DNA of 64,000 nt, taken from positions 26,039,001 through 26,103,000 of the forward strand of contig NC_065575.1 in NCBI RefSeq assembly GCF_937616625.2, given 5' to 3'. This DNA comes from Mercurialis annua (Eukaryota > Streptophyta > Magnoliopsida > Malpighiales > Euphorbiaceae). Of this stretch, positions 38,001-51,945 are shown piece after piece. The position numbers and the translations under genes were made by a program. The notes beneath the pieces are model-generated. The model ran no database searches, was not told the DNA's origin, and worked only from the letters and a program-made list of their open reading frames with translations. The stretch's first letter is position 1. Each line of letters begins with the position of its first letter.

Positions 38001-41000
38001 AAGTGTGCGTGAAAATTGACGCTATATTAGTATGTCATGTCACAAGTCTCACTAAAATGCTGTTCCGATTACCTAAGTATGGTTAGGTTATATTACGCAA
38101 AGTGTGCGTGAAAAGTGACGCTAGATTAGTAGTATCTCGCGTCTCAAGTGTCTTTAACCTGTTTGTTTCGAATACCATGCTTATGTCACGTCACAAGTCT
38201 CTCTAACGCGTCGTCCCGATTACCTAAGCATGGTTAGTTTATATTACGCAAAGTGTGCGTTAAAAGTGACGCTAGATTACTATGTCATGTCAGAAGTCTC
38301 TCTAACGCGTCGTTCCGATTACCTAAGCATGGTTCGGTTATATTACGCAGAGTGTGCGTGAAAAGTGACAATAGATTAGTATGTCGCATCTCAAGTCTCT
38401 TTAACGCGTCGTTTTGATTACCATGCTTAAGTCGCATCACAAGTCTCTTTAACGCGTTGTTCCGATTACCTAAGCATGGTTAGTTTATATTATGGAAAGT
38501 CTGCGTTAAAAGTCAAGCCAGATTACTATGTCGCGACGAAAGTCACTTCAACGCGTCGTTCCGATTATCTAAGCATGGTTAGGTTATATTACGCAAAAGT
38601 GTGCGTGAAAAGTGACGCTAGATTAGTATGTCGCGTCTCAAGTCTCAGTAACGCGTCATTTTGATTACCATGCTTATGTCGCGTCACAAGTCTCTCTAAC
38701 GCGTCGTTCCGATTACCTAATTATTGTTAGGTTATATTACGCAAATTGTGTGTTAAAATTTACGGTAGAGTACTATGTCGCGTCACAAGTCACTTCAACG
38801 CGTCGTTCCGATTACCTAAGCATGGTTAGGTTATATTACGCAAAGTGTGCGTTAAAAGTGACGCTAGATTAGTATGTTGCGTCTCAAGTCTCTTTAACGC
38901 GTTGTTCCGATTAACAAAGCTTGGTTAGGGTATATTACGCAAAGTGTGCGTGAAAATTGACGCTAGATTAGTATGTTGTGTCTCAAGTCTCTTTAACGCG
39001 TCGTTTCGATTACCTAAGCATGGTAAGGTTATATATTATGCAAAGTGTGCGTGAAAAGTGACGCTAGATTAGTATGCCGCGTCTCAAGTCTCATCAACCT
39101 GTTGTTCTGATTAACTAAGTATGGACAGGTTAGTTTACGCAAAATATGCGTGAAAAGTGACTCTATATTAGTATGTCGCGTCTCCAGTCTCATCAACGTG
39201 TTGTTCCGATTAACTAAGTATGGATAGGTTATATTACGCAAACTGCGCGTGAAAAGTGACGCAAGATTAGTACGTCGTTTCTCAAGTCTCTTTAACATGT
39301 CGTTAAAATTACCTAAGCATGGATAGATATATTACACGCAAAGAGTGCGTAAAAAGTGATGCTAGATTTGTTAGACGTGTCTCAAGTCTCTTTAACGCGT
39401 CGTTCCGATTACCTAAGCATGGTTAGGTCATATTAACGCAAAGTATGTGTTAAAAGTGACAGTAGAAGTATGTCGCGTTTGAAGTCTTTTTAACGCGTCG
39501 TTCCGATTACCTAATCATAGTTAGGTTATATTACGCAAAGTGTGCGTGAAAAGAGACGGTAGATTAGTATGTCGCGTCTCTAGTCTCTTTAACGCACCGT
39601 TTCGATTACCATGCTTATGTTGCGTTAAAAGTCTCTCTAACGGGTTGTTCCGATTACTTAATCATGGTTAGGTTATATTACGCAAAGTGTGCGTAAAAAG
39701 GGACAAGTTTTTTTAACCCGTCGTTTTGATTACCATGCTTATGTCGCGTCACGAATCTTTCTAACGAGTCGTTCTGATTACCTATGCATGGTTAGATTAT
39801 ATTATGGAAAGTGTTCGTTAAAAGTGAAGCTAGATTACTATGTCACGTCACAAGTCTCTTTAACGCGTCGTTCCGATTACCTATTCATTGTTAGGTTATA
39901 TTACGCAAAGTGTGCGTGAAAATTGACGCTATATTAGTATGTCATGTCACAAGTCTCACTAAAATGCTGTTCCGATTACCTAAGTATGGTTAGGTTATAT
40001 TACGCAAAGTGTGCGTGAAAAGTGACGCTAGATTAGTAGTATCTCGCGTCTCAAGTGTCTTTAACCTGTTTGTTTCGAATACCATGCTTATGTCACGTCA
40101 CAAGTCTCTCTAACGCGTCGTCCCGATTACCTAAGCATGGTTAGTTTATATTACGCAAAGTGTGCGTTAAAAGTGACGCTAGATTACTATGTCATGTCAG
40201 AAGTCTCTCTAACGCGTCGTTCCGATTACCTAAGCATGGTTCGGTTATATTACGCAGAGTGTGCGTGAAAAGTGACAATAGATTAGTATGTCGCATCTCA
40301 AGTCTCTTTAACGCGTCGTTTTGATTACCATGCTTAAGTCGCATCACAAGTCTCTTTAACGCGTTGTTCCGATTACCTAAGCATGGTTAGTTTATATTAT
40401 GGAAAGTCTGCGTTAAAAGTCAAGCCAGATTACTATGTCGCGACGAAAGTCACTTCAACGCGTCGTTCCGATTATCTAAGCATGGTTAGGTTATATTACG
40501 CAAAAGTGTGCGTGAAAAGTGACGCTAGATTAGTATGTCGCGTCTCAAGTCTCAGTAACGCATCATTTTGATTACCATGCTTATGTCGCGTCACAAGTCT
40601 CTCTAACGCGTCGTTCCGATTACCTAATTATTGTTAGGTTATATTACGCAAATTGTGTGTTAAAATTTACGGTAGAGTACTATGTCGCGTCACAAGTCAC
40701 TTCAACGCGTCGTTCCGATTACCTAAGCATGGTTAGGTTATATTACGCAAAGTGTGCGTTAAAAGTGACGCTAGATTAGTATGTTGCGTCTCAAGTCTCT
40801 TTAACGCGTTGTTCCGATTAACAAAGCTTGGTTAGGGTATATTACGCAAAGTGTGCGTGAAAATTGACGCTAGATTAGTATGTTGTGTCTCAAGTCTCTT
40901 TAACGCGTCGTTTCGATTACCTAAGCATGGTAAGGTTATATATTATGCAAAGTGTGCGTGAAAAGTGACGCTAGATTAGTATGCCGCGTCTCAAGTCTCA

Positions 41001-44000
41001 TCAACCTGTTGTTCTGATTAACTAAGTATGGACAGGTTAGTTTACGCAAAATATGCGTGAAAAGTGACTCTATATTAGTATGTCGCGTCTCCAGTCTCAT
41101 CAACGTGTTGTTCCGATTAACTAAGTATGGATAGGTTATATTACGCAAACTGCGCGTGAAAAGTGACGCAAGATTAGTACGTCGTTTCTCAAGTCTCTTT
41201 AACATGTCGTTAAAATTACCTAAGCATGGATAGATATATTACACGCAAAGAGTGCGTAAAAAGTGATGCTAGATTTGTTAGACGTGTCTCAAGTCTCTTT
41301 AACGCGTCGTTCCGATTACCTAAGCATGGTTAGGTCATATTAACGCAAAGTATGTGTTAAAAGTGACAATAGAAGTATGTCGCGTTTGAAGTCTTTTTAA
41401 CGCGTCGTTCCGATTACCTAATCATAGTTAGGTTATATTACGCAAAGTGTGCGTGAAAAGAGACGGTAGATTAGTATGTCGCGTCTCTAGTCTCTTTAAC
41501 GCACCGTTTCGATTACCATGCTTATGTTGCGTTAAAAGTCTCTCTAACGGGTTGTTCCGATTACTTAATCATGGTTAGGTTATATTACGCAAAGTGTGCG
41601 TAAAAAGGGACAAGTTTTTTTAACCCGTCGTTTTGATTACCATGCTTATGTCGCGTCACGAATCTTTCTAACGAGTCGTTCTGATTACCTATGCATGGTT
41701 AGATTATATTATGGAAAGTGTTCGTTAAAAGTGAAGCTAGATTACTATGTCACGTCACAAGTCTCTTTAACGCGTCGTTCCGATTACCTATTCATTGTTA
41801 GGTTATATTACGCAAAGTGTGCGTGAAAATTGACGCTATATTAGTATGTCATGTCACAAGTCTCACTAAAATGCTGTTCCGATTACCTAAGTATGGTTAG
41901 GTTATATTACGCAAAGTGTGCGTGAAAAGTGACGCTAGATTAGTAGTATCTCGCGTCTCAAGTGTCTTTAACCTGTTTGTTTCGAATACCATGCTTATGT
42001 CACGTCACAAGTCTCTCTAACGCGTCGTCCCGATTACCTAAGCATGGTTAGTTTATATTACGCAAAGTGTGCGTTAAAAGTGACGCTAGATTACTATGTC
42101 ATGTCAGAAGTCTCTCTAACGCGTCGTTCCGATTACCTAAGCATGGTTCGGTTATATTACGCAGAGTGTGCGTGAAAAGTGACAATAGATTAGTATGTCG
42201 CATCTCAAGTCTCTTTAACGCGTCGTTTTGATTACCATGCTTAAGTCGCATCACAAGTCTCTTTAACGCGTTGTTCCGATTACCTAAGCATGGTTAGTTT
42301 ATATTATGGAAAGTCTGCGTTAAAAGTCAAGCCAGATTACTATGTCGCGACGAAAGTCTCTTTAACGCGTCGTTCCGATTACCTAAGCATGGTTAGGTTA
42401 TATTACGCAAAAGTGTGCGTGAAAAGTGACGCTAGATTAGTATGTCGCGTCTCAAGTCTCAGTAACGCGTCATTTTGATTACCATGCTTATGTCGCGTCA
42501 CAAGTCTCTCTAACGCGTCGTGCCGATTACCTAATTATTGTTAGGTTATATTACGCAAATTGTGTGTTAAAATTTACGGTAGAGTACTATGTCGCGTCAC
42601 AAGTCACTTCAACGCGTCGATCCGATTACCTAAGCATGGTTAGGTTATATTACGCAAAGTGTGCGTTAAAAGTGACGCTAGATTAGTATGTTGCGTCTCA
42701 AGTCTCTTTAACGCGTTGTTCCGATTAACAAAGCTTGGTTAGGGTATATTACGCAAAGTGTGCGTGAAAATTGACGCTAGATTAGTATGTTGTGTCTCAA
42801 GTCTCTTTAACGCGTCGTTTCGATTACCTAAGCATGGTAAGGTTATATATTATGCAAAGTGTGCGTGAAAAGTGACGCTAGATTAGTATGCCGCGTCTCA
42901 AGTCTCATCAACCTGTTGTTCTGATTAACTAAGTATGGACAGGTTAGTTTACGCAAAATATGCGTGAAAAGTGACTCTATATTAGTATGTCGCGTCTCCA
43001 GTCTCATCAACGTGTTGTTCCGATTAACTAAGTATGGATAGGTTATATTACGCAAACTGCGCGTGAAAAGTGACGCAAGATTAGTACGTCGTTTCTCAAG
43101 TCTCTTTAACATGTCGTTAAAATTACCTAAGCATGGATAGATATATATTACACGCAAAGAGTGCGTAAAAAGTGATGCTAGATTTGTTAGACGTGTCTCA
43201 AGTCTCTTTAACGCGTCGTTCCGATTACCTAAGCATGGTTAGGTCATATTAACGCAAAGTATGTGTTAAAAGTGACAATAGAAGTATGTCGCGTTTGAAG
43301 TCTTTTTAACGCGTCGTTCCGATTACCTAATCATAGTTAGGTTATATTACGCAAAGTGTGCGTGAAAAGAGACGGTAGATTAGTATGTCGCGTCTCTAGT
43401 CTCTTTAACGCACCGTTTCGATTACCATGCTTATGTTGCGTTAAAAGTCTCTCTAACGGGTTGTTCCGATTACTTAATCATGGTTAGGTTATATTACGCA
43501 AAGTGTGCGTAAAAAGGGACAAGTTTTTTTAACCCGTCGTTTTGATTACCATGCTTATGTCGCGTCACGAATCTTTCTAACGAGTCGTTCTGATTACCTA
43601 TGCATGGTTAGATTATATTATGGGAAGTGTTCGTTAAAAGTGAAGCTAGATTACTATGTCACGTCACAAGTCTCTTTAACGCGTCGTTCCGATTACCTAT
43701 GCATTGTTAGGTTATATTACGCAAAGTGTGCGTGAAAATTGACGCTATATTAGTATGTCATGTCACAAGTCTCACTAAAATGCTGTTCCGATTACCTAAG
43801 TATGGTTAGGTTATATTACGCAAAGTGTGCGTGAAAAGTGACGCTAGATTAGTAGTATCTCGCGTCTCAAGTGTCTTTAACCTGTTTGTTTCGAATACCA
43901 TGCTTATGTCACGTCACAAGTCTCTCTAACGCGTCGTCCCGATTACCTAAGCATGGTTAGTTTATATTACGCAAAGTGTGCGTTAAAAGTGACGCTAGAT

Positions 44001-47000
44001 TACTATGTCATGTCAGAAGTCTCTCTAACGCGTCGTTCCGATTACCTAAGCATGGTTCGGTTATATTACGCAGAGTGTGCGTGAAAAGTGACAATAGATT
44101 AGTATGTCGCATCTCAAGTCTCTTTAACGCGTCGTTTTGATTACCATGCTTAAGTCGCATCACAAGTCTCTTTAACGCGTTGTTCCGATTACCTAAGCAT
44201 GGTTAGTTTATATTATGGAAAGTCTGCGTTAAAAGTCAAGCCAGATTACTACGTCGCGAAGAAAGTCTCTTTAACGCATCGTTCCGATTACCTAAGCATG
44301 GTTAGGTTACATTACGCAAAAGTGTGCGTGAAAAGTGACGCTAGATTAGTATGTCGCGTCTCAAGTCTCAGTGACGCGTCATTTTGATTACCATGCTTAT
44401 GTCGCGTCACAAGTCTCTCTAACGCGTCGTTCCGATTACCTAATTATTGTTAGGTTATATTACGCAAATTGTGTGTTAAAATTTACGGTAGAGTACTATG
44501 TCGCGTCACAAGTCACTTCAACGCGTCGTTCCGATTACCTAAGCATGGTTAGGTTATATTACGCAAAGTGTGCGTTAAAAGTGACGCTAGATTAGTATGT
44601 TGCGTCTCAAGTCTCTTTAACGCGTTGTTCCGATTAACAAAGCTTGGTTAGGGTATATTACGCAAAGTGTGCGTGAAAATTGACGCTAGATTAGTATGTT
44701 GTGTCTCAAGTCTCATTAACGCGTCGTTTCGATTACCTAAGCATGGTAAGGTTATATATTATGCAAAGTGTGCGTGAAAAGTGACGCTAGATTAGTATGT
44801 CGCGTCTCAAGTCTCATCAACCTGTTGTTCTGATTAACTAAGTATGGACAGGTTAGTTTACGCAAAATATGCGTGAAAAGTGACTCTATATTAGTATGTC
44901 GCGTCTCCAGTCTCATCAACGTGTTGTTCCGATTAACTAAGTATGGATAGGTTATATTACGCAAACTGCGCGTGAAAAGTGACGCAAGATTAGTACGTCG
45001 TTTCTCAAGTCTCTTTAACATGTCGTTAAAATTACCTAAGCATGGATAGATATATTACACGCAAAGAGTGCGTAAAAAGTGATGCTAGATTTGTTAGACG
45101 TGTCTCAAGTCTCTTTAACGCGTCGTTCCGATTACCTAAGCATGGTTAGGTCATATTAACGCAAAGTATGTGTTAAAAGTGACAATAGAAGTATGTCGCG
45201 TTTGAAGTCTTTTTAACGCGTCGTTCCGATTACCTAATCATAGTTAGGTTATATTACGCAAAGTGTGCGTGAAAAGAGACGGTAGATTAGTATGTCGCGT
45301 CTCTAGTCTCTTTAACGCACCGTTTCGATTACCATGCTTATGTTGCGTTAAAAGTCTCTCTAACGGGTTGTTCCGATTACTTAATCATGGTTAGGTTATA
45401 TTACGCAAAGTGTGCGTAAAAAGGGACAAGTTTTTTTAACCCGTCGTTTTGATTACCATGCTTATGTCGCGTCACGAATCTTTCTAACGAGTCGTTCTGA
45501 TTACCTATGCATGCTTAGATTATATTATGGGAAGTGTTCGTTAAAAGTGAAGCTAGATTACTATGTCACGTCACAAGTCTCTTTAACGCGTCGTTCCGAT
45601 TACCTATGCATTGTTAGGTTATATTACGCAAAGTGTGCGTGAAAATTGACGCTATATTAGTATGTCATGTCACAAGTCTCACTAAAATGCTGTTCCGATT
45701 ACCTAAGTATGGTTAGGTTATATTACGCAAAGTGTGCGTGAAAAGTGACGCTAGATTAGTAGTATCTCGCGTCTCAAGTGTCTTTAACCTGTTTGTTTCG
45801 AATACCATGCTTATGTCACGTCACAAGTCTCTCTAACGCGTCGTCCCGATTACCTAAGCATGGTTAGTTTATATTACGCAAAGTGTGCGTTAAAAGTGAC
45901 GCTAGATTACTATGTCATGTCAGAAGTCTCTCTAACGCGTCGTTCCGATTACCTAAGCATGGTTCGGTTATATTACGCAGAGTGTGCGTGAAAAGTGACA
46001 ATAGATTAGTATGTCGCATCTCAAGTCTCTTTAACGCGTCGTTTTGATTACCATGCTTAAGTCGCATCACAAGTCTCTTTAACGCGTTGTTCCGATTACC
46101 TAAGCATGGTTAGTTTATATTATGGAAAGTCTGCGTTAAAAGTCAAGCCAGATTACTACGTCGCGAAGAAAGTCTCTTTAACGCATCGTTCCGATTACCT
46201 AAGCATGGTTAGGTTATATTACGCAAAAGTGTGCGTGAAAAGTGACGCTAGATTAGTATGTCGCGTCTCAAGTCTCAGTAACGCGTCATTTTGATTACCA
46301 TGCTTATGTCGCGTCACAAGTCTCTCTAACGCGTCGTTCCGATTACCTAATTATTGTTAGGTTATATTACGCAAATTGTGTGTTAAAATTTACGGTAGAG
46401 TACTATGTCGCGTCACAAGTCACTTCAACGCGTCGTTCCGATTACCTAAGCATGGTTAGGTTATATTACGCAAAGTGTGCGTTAAAAGTGACGCTAGATT
46501 AGTATGTTGCGTCTCAAGTCTCTTTAACGCGTTGTTCCGATTAACAAAGCTTGGTTAGGGTATATTACGCAAAGTGTGCGTGAAAATTGACGCTAGATTA
46601 GTATGTTGTGTCTCAAGTCTCTTTAACGCGTCGTTTCGATTACCTAAGCATGGTAAGGTTATATATTATGCAAAGTGTGCGTGAAAAGTGACGCTAGATT
46701 AGTATGTCGCGTCTCAAGTCTCATCAACCTGTTGTTCTGATTAACTAAGTATGGACAGGTTAGTTTACGCAAAATATGCGTGAAAAGTGACTCTATATTA
46801 GTATGTCGCGTCTCCAGTCTCATCAACGTGTTGTTCCGATTAACTAAGTATGGATAGGTTATATTACGCAAACTGCGCGTGAAAAGTGACGCAAGATTAG
46901 TACGTCGTTTCTCAAGTCTCTTTAACATGTCGTTAAAATTACCTAAGCATGGATAGATATATTACACGCAAAGAGTGCGTAAAAAGTGATGCTAGATTTG

Positions 47001-50000
47001 TTAGACGTGTCTCAAGTCTCTTTAACGCGTCGTTCCGATTACCTAAGCATGGTTAGGTCATATTAACGCAAAGTATGTGTTAAAAGTGACAATAGAAGTA
47101 TGTCGCGTTTGAAGTCTTTTTAACGCGTCGTTCCGATTACCTAATCATAGTTAGGTTATATTACGCAAAGTGTGCGTGAAAAGAGACGGTAGATTGGTAT
47201 GTCGCGTCTCTAGTCTCTTTAACGCACCGTTTCGATTACCATGCTTATGTTGCGTTAAAAGTCTCTCTAACGGGTTGTTCCGATTACTTAATAATGGTTA
47301 GGTTATATTACGCAAAGTGTGCGTAAAAAGGGACAAGTTTTTTTAACCCGTCGTTTTGATTACCATGCTTATGTCGCGTCACGAATCTTTCTAACGAGTC
47401 GTTCTGATTACCTATGCATGGTTAGATTATATTATGGAAAGTGTTCGTTAAAAGTGAAACTAGATTACTATGTCACGTCACAAGTCTCTTTAACGCGTCG
47501 TTCCGATTACCTATGCATTGTTAGGTTATATTACGCAAAGTGTGCGTGAAAATTGACGCTATATTAGTATGTCATGTCACAAGTCTCACTAAAATGCTGT
47601 TCCGATTACCTAAGTATGGTTAGGTTATATTACGCAAAGTGTGCGTGAAAAGTGACGCTAGATTAGTAGTATCTCGCGTCTCAAGTGTCTTTAACCTGTT
47701 TGTTTCGAATACCATGCTTATGTCACGTCACAAGTCTCTCTAACGCGTCGTCCCGATTACCTAAGCATGGTTAGTTTATATTACGCAAAGTGTGCGTTAA
47801 AAGTGACGCTAGATTACTATGTCATGTCAGAAGTCTCTCTAACGCGTCGTTCCGATTACCTAAGCATGGTTCGGTTATATTACGCAGAGTGTGCGTGAAA
47901 AGTGACAATAGATTAGTATGTCGCATCTCAAGTCTCTTTAACGCGTCGTTTTGATTACCATGCTTAAGTCGCATCACAAGTCTCTTTAACGCGTTGTTCC
48001 GATTACCTAAGCATGGTTAGTTTATATTATGGAAAGTCTGCGTTAAAAGTCAAGCCAGATTACTACGTCGCGAAGAAAGTCTCTTTAACGCATCGTTCCG
48101 ATTACCTAAGCATGGTTAGGTTATATTACGCAAAAGTGTGTGTGAAAAGTGACGCTAGATTAGTATGTCGCGTCTCAAGTCTCAGTAACGCGTCATTTTG
48201 ATTACCATGCTTATGTCGCGTCACAAGTCTCTCTAACGCGTCGTTCCGATTACCTAATTATTGTTAGGTTATATTACGCAAATTGTGTGTTAAAATTTAC
48301 GGTAGAGTACTATGTCGCGTCACAAGTCACTTCAACGCGTCGTTCCGATTACCTAAGCATGGTTAGGTTATATTACGCAAAGTGTGCGTTAAAAGTGACG
48401 CTAGATTAGTATGTTGCGTCTCAAGTCTCTTTAACGCGTTGTTCCGATTAACAAAGCTTGGTTAGGGTATATTACGCAAATTGTGCGTGAAAATTGACGC
48501 TAGATTAGTATGTTGTGTCTCAAGTCTCTTTAACGCGTCGTTTCGATTACCTAAGCATGGTAAGGTTATATATTATGCAAAGTGTGCGTGAAAAGTGACG
48601 CTAGATTAGTATGTCGCGTCTCAAGTCTCATCAACCTGTTGTTCTGATTAACTAAGTATGGACAGGTTAGTTTACGCAAAATATGCGTGAAAAGTGACTC
48701 TATATTAGTATGTCGCGTCTCCAGTCTCATCAACGTGTTGTTCCGATTAACTAAGTATGGATAGGTTATATTACGCAAACTGCGCGTGAAAAGTGACGCA
48801 AGATTAGTACGTCGTTTCTCAAGTCTCTTTAACATGTCGTTAAAATTACCTAAGCATGGATAGATATATTACACGCAAAGAGTGCGTAAAAAGTGATGCT
48901 AGATTTGTTAGACGTGTCTCAAGTCTCTTTAACGCGTCGTTCCGATTACCTAAGCATGGTTAGGTCATATTAACGCAAAGTATGTGTTAAAAGTGACAAT
49001 AGAAGTATGTCGCGTTTGAAGTCTTTTTAACGCGTCGTTCCGATTACCTAATCATAGTTAGGTTATATTACGCAAAGTGTGCGTGAAAAGAGACGGTAGA
49101 TTAGTATGTCGCGTCTCTAGTCTCTTTAACGCACCGTTTCGATTACCATGCTTATGTTGCGTTAAAAGTCTCTCTAACGGGTTGTTCCGATTACTTAATC
49201 ATGGTTAGGTTATATTACGCAAAGTGTGCGTAAAAAGGGACAAGTTTTTTTAACCCGTCGTTTTGATTACCATGCTTATGTCGCGTCACGAATCTTTCTA
49301 ACGAGTCGTTCTGATTACCTATGCATGGTTAGATTATATTATGGAAAGTGTTCGTTAAAAGTGAAGCTAGATTACTATGTCACGTCACAAGTCTCTTTAA
49401 CGCGTCGTTCCGATTACCTATGCATTGTTAGGTTATATTACGCAAAGTGTGCGTGAAAATTGACGCTATATTAGTATGTCATGTCACAAGTCTCACTAAA
49501 ATGCTGTTCCGATTACCTAAGTATGGTTAGGTTATATTACGCAAAGTGTGCGTGAAAAGTGACGCTAGATTAGTAGTATCTCGCGTCTCAAGTGTCTTTA
49601 ACCTGTTTGTTTCGAATACCATGCTTATGTCACGTCACAAGTCTCTCTAACGCGTCGTCCCGATTACCTAAGCATGGTTAGTTTATATTACGCAAAGTGT
49701 GCGTTAAAAGTGACGCTAGATTACTATGTCATGTCAGAAGTCTCTCTAACGCGTCGTTCCGATTACCTAAGCATGGTTCGGTTATATTACGCAGAGTGTG
49801 CGTGAAAAGTGACAATAGATTAGTATGTCGCATCTCAAGTCTCTTTAACGCGTCGTTTTGATTACCATGCTTAAGTCGCATCACAAGTCTCTTTAACGCG
49901 TTGTTCCGATTACCTAAGCATGGTTAGTTTATATTATGGAAAGTCTGCGTTAAAAGTCAAGCCAGATTACTATGTCGCGACGAAAGTCTCTTTAACGCAT

Positions 50001-51945
50001 CGTTCCGATTACCTAAGCATGGTTAGGTTATATTACGCAAAAGTGTGCGTGAAAAGTGACGCTAGATTAGTATGTCGCGTCTCAAGTCTCAGTAACGCGT
50101 CATTTTGATTACCATGCTTATGTCGCGTCACAAGTCTCTCTAACGCGTCGTTCCAATTACCTAATTATTGTTAGGTTATATTACGCAAATTGTGTGTTAA
50201 AATTTACGGTAGAGTACTATGTCGCGTCACAAGTCACTTCAACGCGTCGTTCCGATTACCTAAGCATGGTTAGGTTATATTACGCAAAGTGTGCGTTAAA
50301 AGTGACGCTAGATTAGTATGTTGCGTCTCAAGTCTCTTTAACGCGTTGTTCCGATTAACAAAGCTTGGTTAGGGTATATTACGCAAAGTGTGCGTGAAAA
50401 TTGACGCTAGATTAGTATGTTGTGTCTCAAGTCTCTTTAACGCGTCGTTTCGATTACCTAAGCATGGTAAGGTTATATATTATGCAAAGTGTGCGTGAAA
50501 AGTGACGCTAGATTAGTATGTCGCGTCTCAAGTCTCATCAACCTGTTGTTCTGATTAACTAAGTATGGACAGGTTAGTTTACGCAAAATATGCGTGAAAA
50601 GTGACTCTATATTAGTATGTCGCGTCTCCAGTCTCATCAACGTGTTGTTCCGATTAACTAAGTATGGATAGGTTATATTACGCAAACTGCGCGTGAAAAG
50701 TGACGCAAGATTAGTACGTCGTTTCTCAAGTCTCTTTAACATGTCGTTAAAATTACCTAAGCATGGATAGATATATTACACGCAAAGAGTGCGTAAAAAG
50801 TGATGCTAGATTTGTTAGACGTGTCTCAAGTCTCTTTAACGCGTCGTTCCGATTACCTAAGCATGGTTAGGTCATATTAACGCAAAGTATGTGTTAAAAG
50901 TGACAATAGAAGTATGTCGCGTTTGAAGTCTTTTTAACGCGTCGTTCCGATTACCTAATCATAGTTAGGTTATATTACGCAAAGTGTGCGTGAAAAGAGA
51001 CGGTAGATTGGTATGTCGCGTCTCTAGTCTCTTTAACGCACCGTTTCGATTACCATGCTTATGTTGCGTTAAAAGTCTCTCTAACGGGTTGTTCCGATTA
51101 CTTAATAATGGTTAGGTTATATTACGCAAAGTGTGCGTAAAAAGGGACAAGTTTTTTTAACCCGTCGTTTTGATTACCATGCTTATGTCGCGTCACGAAT
51201 CTTTCTAACGAGTCGTTCTGATTACCTATGCATGGTTAGATTATATTATGGAAAGTGTTCGTTAAAAGTGAAACTAGATTACTATGTCACGTCACAAGTC
51301 TCTTTAACGCGTCGTTCCGATTACCTATGCATTGTTAGGTTATATTACGCAAAGTGTGCGTGAAAATTGACGCTATATTAGTATGTCATGTCACAAGTCT
51401 CACTAAAATGCTGTTCCGATTACCTAAGTATGGTTAGGTTATATTACGCAAAGTGTGCGTGAAAAGTGACGCTAGATTAGTAGTATCTCGCGTCTCAAGT
51501 GTCTTTAACCTGTTTGTTTCGAATACCATGCTTATGTCACGTCACAAGTCTCTCTAACGCGTCGTCCCGATTACCTAAGCATGGTTAGTTTATATTACGC
51601 AAAGTGTGCGTTAAAAGTGACGCTAGATTACTATGTCATGTCAGAAGTCTCTCTAACGCGTCGTTCCGATTACCTAAGCATGGTTCGGTTATATTACGCA
51701 GAGTGTGCGTGAAAAGTGACAATAGATTAGTATGTCGCATCTCAAGTCTCTTTAACGCGTCGTTTTGATTACCATGCTTAAGTCGCATCACAAGTCTCTT
51801 TAACGCGTTGTTCCGATTACCTAAGCATGGTTAGTTTATATTATGGAAAGTCTGCGTTAAAAGTCAAGCCAGATTACTATGTCGCGACGAAAGTCTCTTT
51901 AACGCATCGTTCCGATTACCTAAGCATGGTTAGGTTATATTACGC
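34781..51945 (+). repeat. Higher-order repeat array: nine 1,907-bp units
   Basis: The landmark GCAAAAGTGTGCGTG recurs with its A-run at 34,781, 36,688, 38,595, 40,502, 42,409, 44,318, 46,225, 48,132, 50,039 and 51,946. Spacings are 1,907 bp throughout except one of 1,909, where a TA pair is added near 43,143. Each unit comprises 17 monomers, about 12 short and 5 long (one long copy truncated to about 124 bp). Monomers within a unit differ clearly, while units differ from one another at only a few positions. This is the defining pattern of a higher-order repeat. Every unit contains a junction (about 36,190-36,210 in the first) joining founder position 33,401 to 31,495. No gene is present; the repeated 62-, 76- and 89-codon frames are repeat read-through. 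Confidence 0.97.

Noticed and set aside
42843..43157. Reverse-strand reading frame of 104 codons, the longest of a family of 89-codon frames repeated each 1,907 bp
   Set aside because: It is the satellite read in an open frame. Because 99, 147 and 48 bp are multiples of three, monomer-encoded peptides simply repeat (NRN-A--RLETRHTNL-like). The same peptides occur on both strands and at many sites with random stops, and I see no codon signature or domain.
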